Both the position numbers and the translations under genes were made by a program. A DNA stretch of 64,000 bases from Eurosta solidaginis (taxonomy: Eukaryota; Arthropoda; Insecta; Diptera; Tephritidae): assembly GCF_040869045.1 (NCBI RefSeq), contig NC_090319.1, forward strand, positions 283,189,693 through 283,253,692, in the 5' to 3' direction. Under the pieces are notes generated by a model. It saw only the letters and a program-made list of their open reading frames with translations. It was not told where the DNA came from and did no database searches. This document shows, one piece after another, positions 1-10,080 of the stretch. Each line of letters begins with the position of its first letter. The stretch's first letter is position 1.

Positions 1-1955
1 ACAAACGCCGAAGAGAAAAACAGGGCGAGAGAACTTACTTCCTGAGTCATCTAAACCTGACGGCGGAAGAACTTGCCCTTTTCGAGGAGCATGCCAGAGA
101 CGACGATGACCAAACGTCCGGGAGCGAGACGGTGAAAAAGGTAAAGAAGGACACGGCAACCAGATTCCAGCGCCAGAGTGGGCAGAGCACCACCAAGACG
201 GTCAGCGAGGACAAACAACACCACGGTGGGTCAATCACCACCGTGAAGAATGTCATGGCCAACAAAAGTGAACAGCACAGTGGGCACAGCACCACGAAAC
301 CAGAGAGCAGCGCCAAACCACACCACGGTGGGTTAATCACAACCAGTGGGCCAAGCCGAGCAGAGGCTAAGAAGAGCGATAGGATCCCGGAAAAGGGGCA
401 CCCATCCACCCAAGAAAAAAGCACACTCAGCTACAGCCACTGCGAAAACCGGCAAAGGAGAACCCGAGGAGATAGGGAAGAGCAGCGGGAGAGTCGCAAA
501 CGCTCACCCTCTAGGGATAGGCATCGATACAGCAGCAGAGAATCAGCGGCCAAAAGACATCTGGGTGAAGAATGTGACTGCGAGTACCCAGGGGGACGAA
601 AACGATCCAATCCAAGGGACGAGAAGGTCGAGCGAGACAGAGGAAGGAAGAGGTCCTACACGGGACATGCAAGTCGTTCGCCGAATAAGAACGCAAATGC
701 CAGAGCAAGGTCATCGTCGTTCGCGGATTCTGGCACAGAGCGGCATCATGGTGCAAGCTGGCCCGAACTGGGAGAGCCAGGTGGCTTTGACGACCCTAGA
801 AGAATCGGGCTAAGTGGAGCAGGTAAGAAGTGGTATCTTCGGTACCTAAAGCAAGGAAGGACTCCGGACAGTGCACGCGAGAAGGCACTGCAGCACATGA
901 GGAAAAGTAAGAAAAACCCGCCCGCCCGGAAATCAGAGCGTGGCGAGCGAAAAACGGCGAGGGGCGAGCATGCATCGCATCACCGCGGGTCATATAACCG
1001 CGGGCACCAACAAAGCCGTAACAACAAACAGAGCGCTCCCGCTGACAACCTGGGAGGTGGTCAGGCAAGACGGAAGGACGCACCACAGTCCAGGGGACAG
1101 AGGGCTTACCCCACACCTTCCACCTCGCGTAGGGCGAATGCGCCGCCGCCAGCACCTGGTGCATCAACTTCACAAGTGAGGCCAAGAATGCAAGGCTACT
1201 CGGATGCTTTAAAGGGCATACGAATGGCGGTGCTTCCAAGGCAATATCCGGCGGAGGTCCTGGGCCAGGAAGAGCTGACGCGGCTGCAGGATACCATAAT
1301 GATTGAGGTATCGAAGGGTTGGGGAAAGCAATCTCTGGCCTTCTGCGGTGTATATTTTAGACCAGGACTACTCCTTGTAGACTGCAAGGATGAGCAAACA
1401 GCCGAATGGCTGACTAATATCACACCAACTCTACAGGGTTGGGAGGGCCCTGCCCTTATTACGAGGAAAGGGGATGATATACCACCGACGCATACCGTCA
1501 CTATGTATCTCCCCAGGAGCAATGATCAGGAATTCGCGCTTAAACTGCTGAAGGCACAGAACACATTCTTAAATGTCGCGTTGTGGCGTATAATCAGCAG
1601 CAGTGCCGAGGAGGGAGGCCTACGGGTAAACGTAGCTATCGACGAGGCATCATTTATAAAAATAAAAGAAGCTGGTTTCAAGGTGAACTACCGGTTTAGC
1701 TTTGTCCCGGTCAGACCCTGGAAACAAAAGGCCCCAGCTAGTGTGGAGCAAACCCACTCACAATCGCAGATCACTGGGGAGCAAATCCCAGAGGCACCAA
1801 CAACATCCACCCAGTGCCCAGCCAGCGTCTCCTCAGCCATAGGCGCAACACCCGGGTTAATCACCGGTCAGGAGCCTACGCAAGCTCCCTCAACACAGGA
1901 GCTACTGGAAGGGCTTAGAGGACAAAGGAGAGGAAACCCTGCGGCTGTCCGGTGA
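1..1955 (+). CDS. LINE ORF1 protein, basic/RS-rich with DUF4780-like C-terminal region (partial)
   Basis: The reading frame is open from the left edge to the TGA at 1953-1955; no start is chosen because the frame continues off the window (the GTG at 132 is only internal). The first half is extremely basic and rich in R, S, E and K (nt 330-1150), with SR-like runs such as 'RKRSPSRDRHRYSSRES'. Around nt 170-345 a block ending in HHGG-I-TT occurs twice, about 105 bases apart. The second half (nt 1195-1715) is a folded-looking region with 'GLLLVDCKDEQTAEWL', 'LQGWEG' and 'LWRIISS', which resembles the DUF4780 domain seen in insect repeat proteins. I see no CCHC knuckle, unlike many LINE ORF1 proteins. 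Its presumed job is RNA binding and particle formation. The domain match is from memory and should be checked by a profile search. Confidence 0.75.
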   Translation, partial: KRRREKQGERTYFLSHLNLTAEELALFEEHARDDDDQTSGSETVKKVKKDTATRFQRQSGQSTTKTVSEDKQHHGGSITTVKNVMANKSEQHSGHSTTKPESSAKPHHGGLITTSGPSRAEAKKSDRIPEKGHPSTQEKSTLSYSHCENRQRRTRGDREEQRESRKRSPSRDRHRYSSRESAAKRHLGEECDCEYPGGRKRSNPRDEKVERDRGRKRSYTGHASRSPNKNANARARSSSFADSGTERHHGASWPELGEPGGFDDPRRIGLSGAGKKWYLRYLKQGRTPDSAREKALQHMRKSKKNPPARKSERGERKTARGEHASHHRGSYNRGHQQSRNNKQSAPADNLGGGQARRKDAPQSRGQRAYPTPSTSRRANAPPPAPGASTSQVRPRMQGYSDALKGIRMAVLPRQYPAEVLGQEELTRLQDTIMIEVSKGWGKQSLAFCGVYFRPGLLLVDCKDEQTAEWLTNITPTLQGWEGPALITRKGDDIPPTHTVTMYLPRSNDQEFALKLLKAQNTFLNVALWRIISSSAEEGGLRVNVAIDEASFIKIKEAGFKVNYRFSFVPVRPWKQKAPASVEQTHSQSQITGEQIPEAPTTSTQCPASVSSAIGATPGLITGQEPTQAPSTQELLEGLRGQRRGNPAAVR

Positions 1956-4900
1956 GGACGAGCTGTTAAGGTTTCAGCTCTGACCGACTCACACATAAAG
2001 GTTGCCCAGATCAACCTGCACCATGCTAAAGCTGCTTCGGCAGTAATAGCACGCAGGTTCGCCTCGGAAGATCTGGGCATAGCACTCATCCAAGAACCTT
2101 GGGTGTATAAGGGTCAGGTGAGAGGACTAAAAGAGAGAAATAATAGGGTAATTTGGGATCTTTCTCAGGAAAGACCAAGAGCGTGTGTAGTGCTTAACAA
2201 TTCCATTAATTACTTTTGCATTACAGAGTTTATGAGTCAAGACCTCGTAGCAGTTCAGGCGGTGATGGAAATACAGGGAGAGCCAAGGAACATCGTCTTC
2301 GCAGCGGCCTATTTTGCGGGAGATACCCACGAGGTCCCTCCAGAGGGTGTGAAGAAACTGACGGAATATTGCAGACGGGCAAAATTACCGTTAATTATGG
2401 GATGCGACGCCAATGCGCACCACGAGGTATGGAACAGCTCAGACACCAATTCAAGGGGTGAGTCCGTTCTTGAATTTATTATTAGTAATGACCTATGTAT
2501 ATACAACGTTGGGAATTCACCAACCTTCATCACTAGGTCTAGAGAGGAAGTCCTGGATATAACCCTGGGTAACGATCTGGCTGATGAGCTGGTCTCGGGA
2601 TGGGGGGTTTCCTCTGAACCCTCCATGTCGGACCATCTTATTATCCAGTTTGTCATCGGGGCTATACCTCTAGAAGGACCACCAAAGCGAAATCCCAGGA
2701 ACACAAACTGGGATATGTTTAGAAATACAATACAGGAAAATCTTGCCACTATAGAGAATAGGAACAGAGGAACAAGTTATATGGAATTAGAGATCAGGGT
2801 TAACAACTTCAACAGTGTGATTATTGAAGCGTATAACTCTAGCTGTCGTGAATCAAAGGGCCCGGGGAGTAAAACCCCCTGGTGGTCGAGGAAGCCTTCG
2901 GAAATGAGGAAAACCGTGCGCAAACTCTTCAACCAAGCGAGACGCACGGGAAACTGGGAGCAGTACACAGCAAATCTAACAATATATAACAAAGAGATTA
3001 GGAAAGCTAAAAGAGAGAGCTTCAGGAAATTTTGCGAGGGCATAACAGAAGTTCCAGAGGCAGCAAGGCTTTATAAAGCCCTAGCCAAGGACCAAAGGGA
3101 GACGCGATTATCGATGAAACTCCCCGATGGAACCTATACAAGGACAGAGGAGGAAAGAGCACATGCCCTGCTTGCAGCGCACTTCCCGGACGCATCCTCG
3201 GAAACCTCGCCGGAGGAGGTTCGAGAGGTAAGACCGACACCCACAGATTGGAACCTCGCCAAATAACTCTTCAGAGACAGCACAGTTAAGTGGGCAGTAA
3301 GGTCTTTCCAGAGCTACAAATCTCCGGGAGTGGATGGCATATATCCAGCCTTTCTGCAGCAGGGAGAGGAATTGATCCCACACCTGGCCAGGATTATGAG
3401 GGATAGCCTCGCACTGGCATACATCCCAACAGTGTGGAGAAGAGCAAAAATGGTCTTTATACCTAAAGTGGCAAAAAAGGACTACTCTAGCCCAAAGTCC
3501 TTTAGGCCTATAAGCCTGACATCCTTTGCTCTGAAAGCAATGGAGAAAATTGTAGACCACGAGATCAGATCAAAGGTTCTCGATAGAATGCCACTACATC
3601 GAGATCAGCATGCATATAGGACAGGCAGGTCGACAGAAACTGCATTGTATCAACTGTCCACAGAAATCCAAAGTGCGTTCGAGTGCGGGGAGATAACGCT
3701 ATGCGCATTTTTGGACATAGAGGGGGCTTTCGACAACACGACACACGAAAGTGTGAATCGGGCACTCGAGAGAAGAGAGATACAACGTCCAATCCGTATG
3801 TGGATAAACGCCTTATTGCGTACGAGGACTGCCGAAACCTCAAGTGGGCACGGTACCGTAGAGATCAAAACAACGAAAGGATGTCCGCAAGGGGGCATCC
3901 TGTCACCCCTGCTGTGGAGCCTGGTAGTAGATGAACTTCTACAGAGGCTCTCAGAAAACGGAATCCGATGTCAGGGGTACGCGGATGATATTGTTATCAT
4001 TGTAAGGGGCAAATTTGAGAGCACCCTTTGCGACATAATGCAAAGGGCATTGAGGCTAACGAAAGAATGGGTAGGGCTAAGTATTAACCCTAACAAGACA
4101 TCCATTGTGCCCTTCACCAGGAAAAGAAAACTGGAAGGGATTAGGCAAATCACAATGGAGGGAGTACAGATGGAGTACACGACTGAGGTGAAATACTTGG
4201 GAGTCACGTTTGACTCTAAGCTCTTATGGAGGAAACACGTCGACAATACCATATCAAAGGCTACAAGAGCAATAATGGTGTGCAGACGTATTGCAGGAAG
4301 ATCCTGGGGATGCAGCCCAAAGATCCTAAGATGGATGTACACTATGATAGTGAGACCTATCATAGTGTACGGAGCAGTTGCGTGGGCATCAAAGACAACC
4401 ATGGTGACCGTACAAAAATCACTCACGAAGCTTCAACGCTTAGCGTGTGTCTGCACTACGGGAGCTATGCGAACATGCCCGACGGCAGCAATAGAGGTGC
4501 TGATTGAGTTAACGCCTCTACATATAATAATTGAGCAGGCAGCCAGGAGAACTTTAGTAAACATAGCTAAAGAGGGATATGGAAGAGGCAAAGTGATACA
4601 GTCACGGAGCATGGCGAAGCTGCAGGAGCAGATTCCACTTATCCAACTTCCCAGAGATGATACGAGGAAGATAATTAAGTTTGAGAAGCGATTCAAAATA
4701 GAGCTGGGGAACAAATGTACGTGGGACACTTCCAGGATTGAAGCGCTTCACCAGGAACACACCATAATATGGTACACCGATGGCTCGAAGACACCGGAGG
4801 GCATAGGAGCGGGGATCGTCGGCCCCCGAACCAAAATATCCCTACCACTCGGAAAATATCCGAGCATCTTCCAAGCCGAAGTTGTTGCCATAAGCCGGTG

Positions 4901-5597
4901 TGCAGAGATAAACTTACAGCGGGGATATACCAACGATAAAATCGCTATACTCAGCGACAGTCAAGCTGCACTCAAGGCATTATCATCAGTTGAGATTAAA
5001 TCATCAACAGTCCTTGAGTGCGTAGAGAGGTTGAACAGTCTAGGAGTTAATAACACCATCCGTCTAGCATGGGTACCTGGACACAGGGGAGTGGATGGTA
5101 ACGAGCGAGCGGACGAGCTTGCCAGGTTGGCAGCAGCCGGAAAGCCAATAGGTCCCGAGCCTATGGTCCCAATAGGGTCACATACAATAAGGGAGGAATT
5201 TAGACAAAAGGAGGCGTGCCTCAGAGAACAACACTGGCGTGAAAGTCCAGGACTTCGGCAGGCAAAGGCACTAATAGGAGGGTACAATTCAAAGCGATAT
5301 AAGGCTATGATTAATCTCCCAAAAATTAGCCTTAGGATTTTAACAGGTATACTCACAGGTCACTGTAGGCTAAAGAGCCATATGCATAAATTGGGTATAT
5401 CGGCTAGTAGCCTCTGTCGATTCTGTGATGCCGAAGATGAGTCTGCAGAACACATCCTGAAGGAATGTGATGCAGTCGCGAGACGAAGGCTTAGGATCCT
5501 AGGATCATCCAAATTAGAAAATAGTCACATACATTCTCTGAAGCCAAGAACCATTCTGGATTTTATCAGAGAACTCGGCTTGGATGAAGTGTTGTAA
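1956..5597 (+). pseudogene. LINE ORF2: endonuclease - reverse transcriptase - RNase H, one nonsense codon
   Basis: The frame continues directly after the ORF1 stop, in the same frame. Endonuclease residues begin at about nt 1998 ('VAQINLHHAK'), with 'IQEPW', 'GCDANAHHEVW' and 'SDHLIIQF' as the Asn, Glu, Asp-x-Asn and Ser-Asp-His signatures. After an in-frame TAA at 3264-3266 the frame resumes at once with 'SPGVDGIYPAFL'. RT motifs follow: 'FLDIEGAFDN' (A), 'GCPQGGILSPLL' (B), 'GYADDIVII' (C). RNase H spans about nt 4765-5130 with 'YTDGSK', 'FQAEVVA', 'LSDSQAALKAL' and 'VPGHRGVDGNERADELA'. The tail carries 'CRFCDAEDESAEHILKEC'. No ATG lies in frame between the ORF1 stop and nt 2103, which is already inside the endonuclease, so translation must use readthrough, stop-restart or a non-AUG start. 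Apart from the TAA the frame is intact, which implies a fairly recent insertion. Confidence 0.88.
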
Positions 5598-5655
5598 AGA
5601 GAATGAGGGCACAATAGACCAATAGGTCGCAGTGCTTAACCTCATAACATTTATC
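5598..5655 (+). repeat. LINE 3' UTR and TATC tail
   Basis: Only about 58 bases separate the ORF2 stop from the end of the element. The 3' UTR holds a short self-complementary stretch (GACCAATAGGTC) and closes with CATTTATCTATCTATC, a tetranucleotide tail rather than poly(A). The copy at 18004-18992 ends the same way with a longer TATC run, which supports this as the true 3' end. Confidence 0.8.
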
Positions 5656-5662
5656 TATCTAT

Positions 5663-6655
5663 CTACATATATTTCAAACATTTTAAAGAAATTAACATTA
5701 AATTCGAGCTACAACGTCAAAAATACCATTGATTTTAAAGAAAAGATAAACAATACATTTATTTGTGACGATGAAAAACTTATTTCTTTCGATGTTGTAT
5801 CACTGTTCCGTAGCATACCCACACAACTTGCACTTGAAGTAATAAGAGAAAAATTGACAATAATAGAAGAGTATACTAAAATACCTAGAAAAATTTTTAT
5901 GGAAATAGTAAAGTTCTGCATTGAGGAAAATATATATTTTAAATTTAATGACAAGATATATACTCAACTCCAAGGATTACCAATGGGATCACCGACCTCA
6001 CCTATCATAGATGTTGTGAGGTTAAGCACTGCGACCTATTGATCTATTGTGCAGTATCATAGCAGACATATTAATGGAAAAGTTGTTGGAAAATAGCATT
6101 GAAAAGCTAATACAAAAGCCAAGATCTGTAGCAAAATATGTTGATGACATTTTTGCGATAGTAAAAGAAACCGAGGTACAAAACACACTTGACGTATTAA
6201 ACTCCTTTGATCGACATATAAAATTGACTACGGAATTCGAAGAAGATGGGAAATTACCCTACCTGGACTCACTTGTAATAAGAGAAGGCAATAAAATTAA
6301 ATTGAAGTGGTATAAGAAATCAACATCATCAGGACGCATCATCAATTTTAACTTCAAACACCCAAAGACGATGATTATCAATACAGCAACGAGCTGTATA
6401 GACGAAACCTACAAATATACAAGAAATTAAATTACTATTAAGAGATAATGATTTTCCAGAGAATATTATAAAAAGTTTAATAAGAAGAACGCGATCAACA
6501 AACCGACATCTTATACCAAAAACCCCAAAAATATTTAAATCTGTTATTTACGTACCTGGTTTATCAGAGCGACTTGCCAAATCAGATTGCTATAATAGCG
6601 AAGAAACAAAAATTGCCCGTAAACCAATAAACACTCTAAAACATATTTTCAATTA
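5663..6655 (+). pseudogene. Penelope-type reverse transcriptase, frameshifted
   Basis: The translation runs 'LISFDVVSLFRSIP' (motif A), 'LQGLPMGSPTSPII' (motif B), then, after the splinter, 'AKYVDDIFAIVK' (motif C, YVDD) and 'LPYLDSLVIREG'. The 52 extra bases (45-bp insert plus 7-bp duplication) shift the frame between motif B and motif C. A further break at about 6428 leaves the thumb part ('VPGLSERLAKSDCYN', nt 6556-6600) in another frame, and a stop follows near 6655. Penelope-like elements are a retroelement class separate from LINE and LTR elements; the protein would have copied element RNA at a nicked target. This copy cannot make it. Confidence 0.85.
6003..6061 (-). mobile_element. 45-bp antisense LINE 3'-UTR splinter with 7-bp target duplication
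   Basis: Bases 6010-6054 are the reverse complement of the last part of the LINE 3' UTR (compare 5608-5652), flanked on both sides by TATCATA (6003-6009 and 6055-6061). Removing the insert and one TATCATA restores the conserved 'GSPTSPIIADI' run of the Penelope RT. It is an extremely 5'-truncated retrotransposition product. Confidence 0.9.
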
Positions 6656-6698
6656 AACAAAATCAAAAATACCGAACACCAAAAACAGCAAATGTTGT

Positions 6699-7191
6699 AT
6701 ATAAAACATACAAGTTAAATTCCAATTAGAATTAGCAATTGATGCAATTGGTTTATATTCTCTAATTCATTAAACAATTATAAATAGTTCAACTAATTCC
6801 AATTAGATAATTGAAATTTTTATTCTTATGGTAAATCTAATTGCAATTAGTTGCCATTAGCAAAAAAAATTGGGTTACCTTTATAATTAGAAATCTAGTT
6901 GACTTAGATATTAAATTAGCTCGAACTAATTAATTCTAATTCGAGCTAATTGAATATCTAATTTCATTAGCAGAAGTCAGTTAGATTTCTAATTGTAAAG
7001 GTAAACCAATTTGTTTTTGCTAATGGCAACTAATTGCAATTAGATTTACCATTGGAATAAAAATTTCAATTATCTAATGGGAATTAGTTGAACTAATTCT
7101 AATTATTTAATGAATTAGAGAATTTCGCAAATGAAAGTTAATTAGCAATCATTACCATTAACTAATCATTACATACATCTATGATATAAAA
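6699..7191. mobile_element. Foldback MITE (477 bp) with 8-bp target duplication
   Basis: Bases 6707-7183 form one large imperfect palindrome centred near 6937, with long arms full of CTAATT/AATTAG motifs. It has no coding capacity. It is flanked by ATATAAAA (6699-6706 and 7184-7191), and Penelope copy 2 has the empty site with one copy of that sequence. The two outer ends are poorly matched beyond CATA. An 8-bp duplication would fit a hAT-type helper, but that is inference. Confidence 0.85.
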
Positions 7192-7559
7192 TTCCTTGCA
7201 AAGGTAATGATAAAGAATCGTGCAATAAGATTTATGTGGGCACAACCAAAGCAAAACTAAAAACTCGACTGTCACAACACAACTCTGATTATAAACAATG
7301 TAATTCTACTAACAACCATAAAACATCTCTCATGGTCCACTGTGCCAGCAGTTATCACAGTCCGAACTTCGACGACGCTTCAGTTATTGAGAAAGAAGAG
7401 AAATGGAAGAAGAGGTACACATTAGAAATGTTACATATCGTTAACACACCTTCAAAGATACGAATTAACTACAAAAGAGATATTGATAATACTGCACAGT
7501 TATACAAACACTTGGTGACAAAAAATAAACAATATAATACTCCACGTCAGACAGTGTAA
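7192..7559 (+). pseudogene. Penelope GIY-YIG endonuclease domain, copy 1
   Basis: After the MITE the frame reads 'KIYVGTTKAKLKTRLSQHNSDYK' in pieces: the second half of the GIY-YIG signature (IYVGTT), the catalytic-type Arg in 'KTRLSQH', and a Glu-rich 'VIEKEEKWKKRYTLEML' segment. The domain nicks the target DNA in Penelope-like elements. It ends with the stop at 7557-7559. It is cut off from the RT by the MITE and the earlier frameshifts, so it is not expressed as a full protein. Confidence 0.82.
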
Positions 7560-7720
7560 AAGTGAAATAAATGTAGTAATTAGTTTTTTAAAGAAAAACA
7601 AGTAAGGAAGGCTAAGTTCGGGTGTAACCGAACATTAAATACTCAGTTGAGAGCTATTGAGACAAAATAAGGGAAAATCACCATGTAGGAAAATGAACCT
7701 AGGGTAAACCTGGAATGTGT

Positions 7721-9410
7721 TGTTTGTACGATATGGGTATCAAATGGAAGGTATTAAAGAGTATTTTAAAAGGGAGTGGGCCTTAGTTCTATAGGTGGAC
7801 GCCTTTTCGAGATATCGCCATAAAGGTGGACCAGGGGTGACTTTAGAATTTGTTTGTATGATATGGGTATCAAATGAAAGGAGTTAATGAGTATTTTAAA
7901 AGGGAGTATGCCTTAGTTCTATGGGTGGACGCCTTTTCGAAATATCGATATAAAGGTGGACCAGTGGTGACTCTAGAATTTGTTTGTACGATACGGGTAT
8001 CAAATGAAAGGTGCTAATGAGTATTTTTAAAGGGAGTGGGCCTTAGTTCTATGGGTGGACGCCTTTTCGAAATATCGATATAAAGGTGGACCAGTGGTGA
8101 CTCTAGAATTTGTTTGTACGATACGGGTATCAAATGAAAGGTGTTAATGAGTATTTTTAAAGGGAGTGGGCCTTAGTTCTATGGGTGGACGCCTTTTCGA
8201 GATATCGCCATAAAGGTGGACCAGGGGTGACTCTAGAATTTGTTTGTATGATATGGGTATCAAATGAAAGGTGTTAATGAGTATTTTAAAAGGGAGTGGG
8301 CCTTAGTTCTATGGGTGGACGCCTTTTCGAAATATCGATATAAAGGTGGACCAGTGGTGACTCTAGAATTTGTTTGTACGATATGGGTATCAAATGAAAG
8401 GTGTTAATGAGTATTTTAAAAAGGAGTGGGCCTTAGTTTCATAGGTGGACGCCTTTTCGAGATATCGCCATAAAGGTGGACCAGTGGTGACTCTAGAATT
8501 TGTTTGTACGATACGGGTATCAAATGAAAGGTGTTAATGAGTATTTTTAAAGGGAGTGGGCCTTAGTTCTATGGGTGGACGCCTTTTCGAAATATCGATA
8601 TAAAGGTGGACCAGTGGTGACTCTAGAATTTGTTTGTACGATACGGGTATCAAATGAAAGGTGTTAATGAGTATTTTTAAAGGGAGTGGGCCTTAGTTCT
8701 ATGGGTGGACGCCTTTTCGAGATATCGCCATAAAGGTGGACCAGGGGTGACTCTAGAATTTGTTTGTACGATATGGGTATCAAATGAAAGGTGTTAATGA
8801 GTATTTTAAAAAGGAGTGGGCCTTAGTTTCATAGGTGGACGCCTTTTCGAGATATCGCCATAAAGGTGGACCAGGGATGACTCTAGAATGCGTTTATACA
8901 ATATGGGTATCAAACGAAAGGTGTTAATGATTGTTTTAAAAGGGAGTGGGCCTTAGTTCTATGGGTGGACGCCTTTTCGAAATATAGATATAAAGGTGGA
9001 CCAGGGGTGACTCTAGAATTTGTTTGTACGATATGGGTATCAAATGAAAGGTGCTAATGGGTATTTTAAAAGGGAGTGGGCCTTAGTTCTATAGGTGGAC
9101 GCCTTTTCGGGATATCGTTATAAAGGTGGACCTGAGTTGACTCTAGAATGTGTTTGTACATTATGAGTATCAAACGAAAGGTGATAATTAGTATTTTAAA
9201 AGGGAGTGGGCCTTAGTTCTATAGGTGGACGCCTTTTCGATATATCGCCATAAAGGTGGACCAGTGGTGACTCTATAATGAGTTTGTACAATATGGGTGT
9301 CAAATTAAAGGTATTAATAACAATTTTAAAAGGAAGTGGTGGTAGTTGTATATGTGAAAGCGTTTTCGAGATTTCGACCAAAATGTGGACCAGGGTGACC
9401 CAGAACATCA
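7721..9410 (+). repeat. 130-bp tandem array, 13 units, inside A1
   Basis: Units begin at 7721, 7851, 7981 and every 130 bases to 9281 with no length change. Two variant forms alternate in the second half of the unit: GATATCGCCATAAAGG with CCAGGGG, and AATATCGATATAAAGG with CCAGTGG. Units at 7981, 8111 and 8371 closely match those at 8501, 8631 and 8761, a sign of block duplication. Any open frames across it are shadows of the repeat. Confidence 0.95.
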
Positions 9411-10080
9411 TCTGTCGGGTACCGCTAATTTATTTATATATGTAATACCACGAACAGTATTCCTGCCATGATTCCAAGGGCTTTCGATTTCGCCCTGCAG
9501 AACTTTTTCATTTTCTTCTACTTAATAATGGTAGGTGTCACACCCATTTTACAAAGTTTTTTCTAAAGTTATATTTTGCGTCAATAAACCAATGAAATTA
9601 CCATGTTTCATCCCTTTTTTCGTATTTGGGATAGAATTATGGCATTTTTTTCATTTTTCGTAATTTTCGAAATCAAAAAAGTGGGCGTGGTCATAGTCGG
9701 ATTTCGGCCATTTTTACCAATACAAAGTGTGTTCAGATAATTATGTGAACTGAGTTTAGTAAAGGTATATCGATTTTTGCTCAAGTTATCGTGTTAACGG
9801 CCGAGCGGACAGGCGATCTACTGTGTATAAAAACTGGGCGTGGCTTCAACCAATTTCGCCCTTTTTCACAGAAAACAGTTACCGTCCTAGAATCTAAGCG
9901 CCTACCAAATTTCACAAGGATTGGTAAATATTTGTTCAACTTATGGCATTAAATGTATCCTAGAAAAATCAAATGAAAAAGGGCGGAGCCATGCCCATTT
10001 TGAAATTTTCTTTTGTTTTTGTATTTTGTTGCACCATATCATTGCTGGAGTTGAATGTTGACATAATTTACTTATATACT

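Larger units (their letters stand above)
1..5655 (+). mobile_element. LOA/I-like non-LTR retrotransposon (LINE), 5' end outside window
   Basis: Most of one LINE: ORF1, then ORF2 with an apurinic-type endonuclease, a reverse transcriptase, an RNase H domain and a C-terminal zinc-knuckle-like motif, followed by a very short 3' UTR and a TATC tail. An RNase H after the RT restricts the choice to the I/LOA/Ingi-type clades; the 'INLHHAKAAS' endonuclease start and layout look most like LOA. The 5' end lies beyond the left edge. At the 3' side it abuts Penelope-type RT sequence, so it probably inserted into that element. One nonsense codon at 3264-3266 makes this copy defective as read. A 5'-truncated sister copy lies at 18004-18992 and a 45-bp antisense splinter of its 3' end at 6010-6054. 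Confidence 0.88.
5656..7596 (+). mobile_element. Penelope-like element, copy 1 (5' truncated, interrupted twice)
   Basis: This carries a Penelope-type RT followed by a GIY-YIG endonuclease and the start of a 3' UTR. The 5' part is missing at the LINE junction. It is interrupted by a 45-bp LINE splinter (6010-6054) and by a foldback MITE (6707-7183), and it ends where HINE element A1 begins. The second copy at 11816-12420 shows the uninterrupted sequence across the MITE site, which is how the MITE boundaries were set. Confidence 0.85.

Noticed and set aside
132..134. GTG as the start of LINE ORF1
   Set aside because: The frame is open upstream to the window edge and eukaryotic translation rarely starts at GTG.
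511..1522. Minus-strand frames opposite the LINE ORFs
   Set aside because: They overlap well-supported plus-strand domains and have no motif of their own.
7721..9410. CRISPR-like array
   Set aside because: Units are contiguous 130-bp tandem repeats without unique spacers, and the genome is eukaryotic.
9196..9411. Recurring frames of the type 'LYGDISKRRPPIEL' in A arrays (also 26012-27044)
   Set aside because: Shadow translations of the 130-bp repeat. They track the DNA repeat, not a protein.
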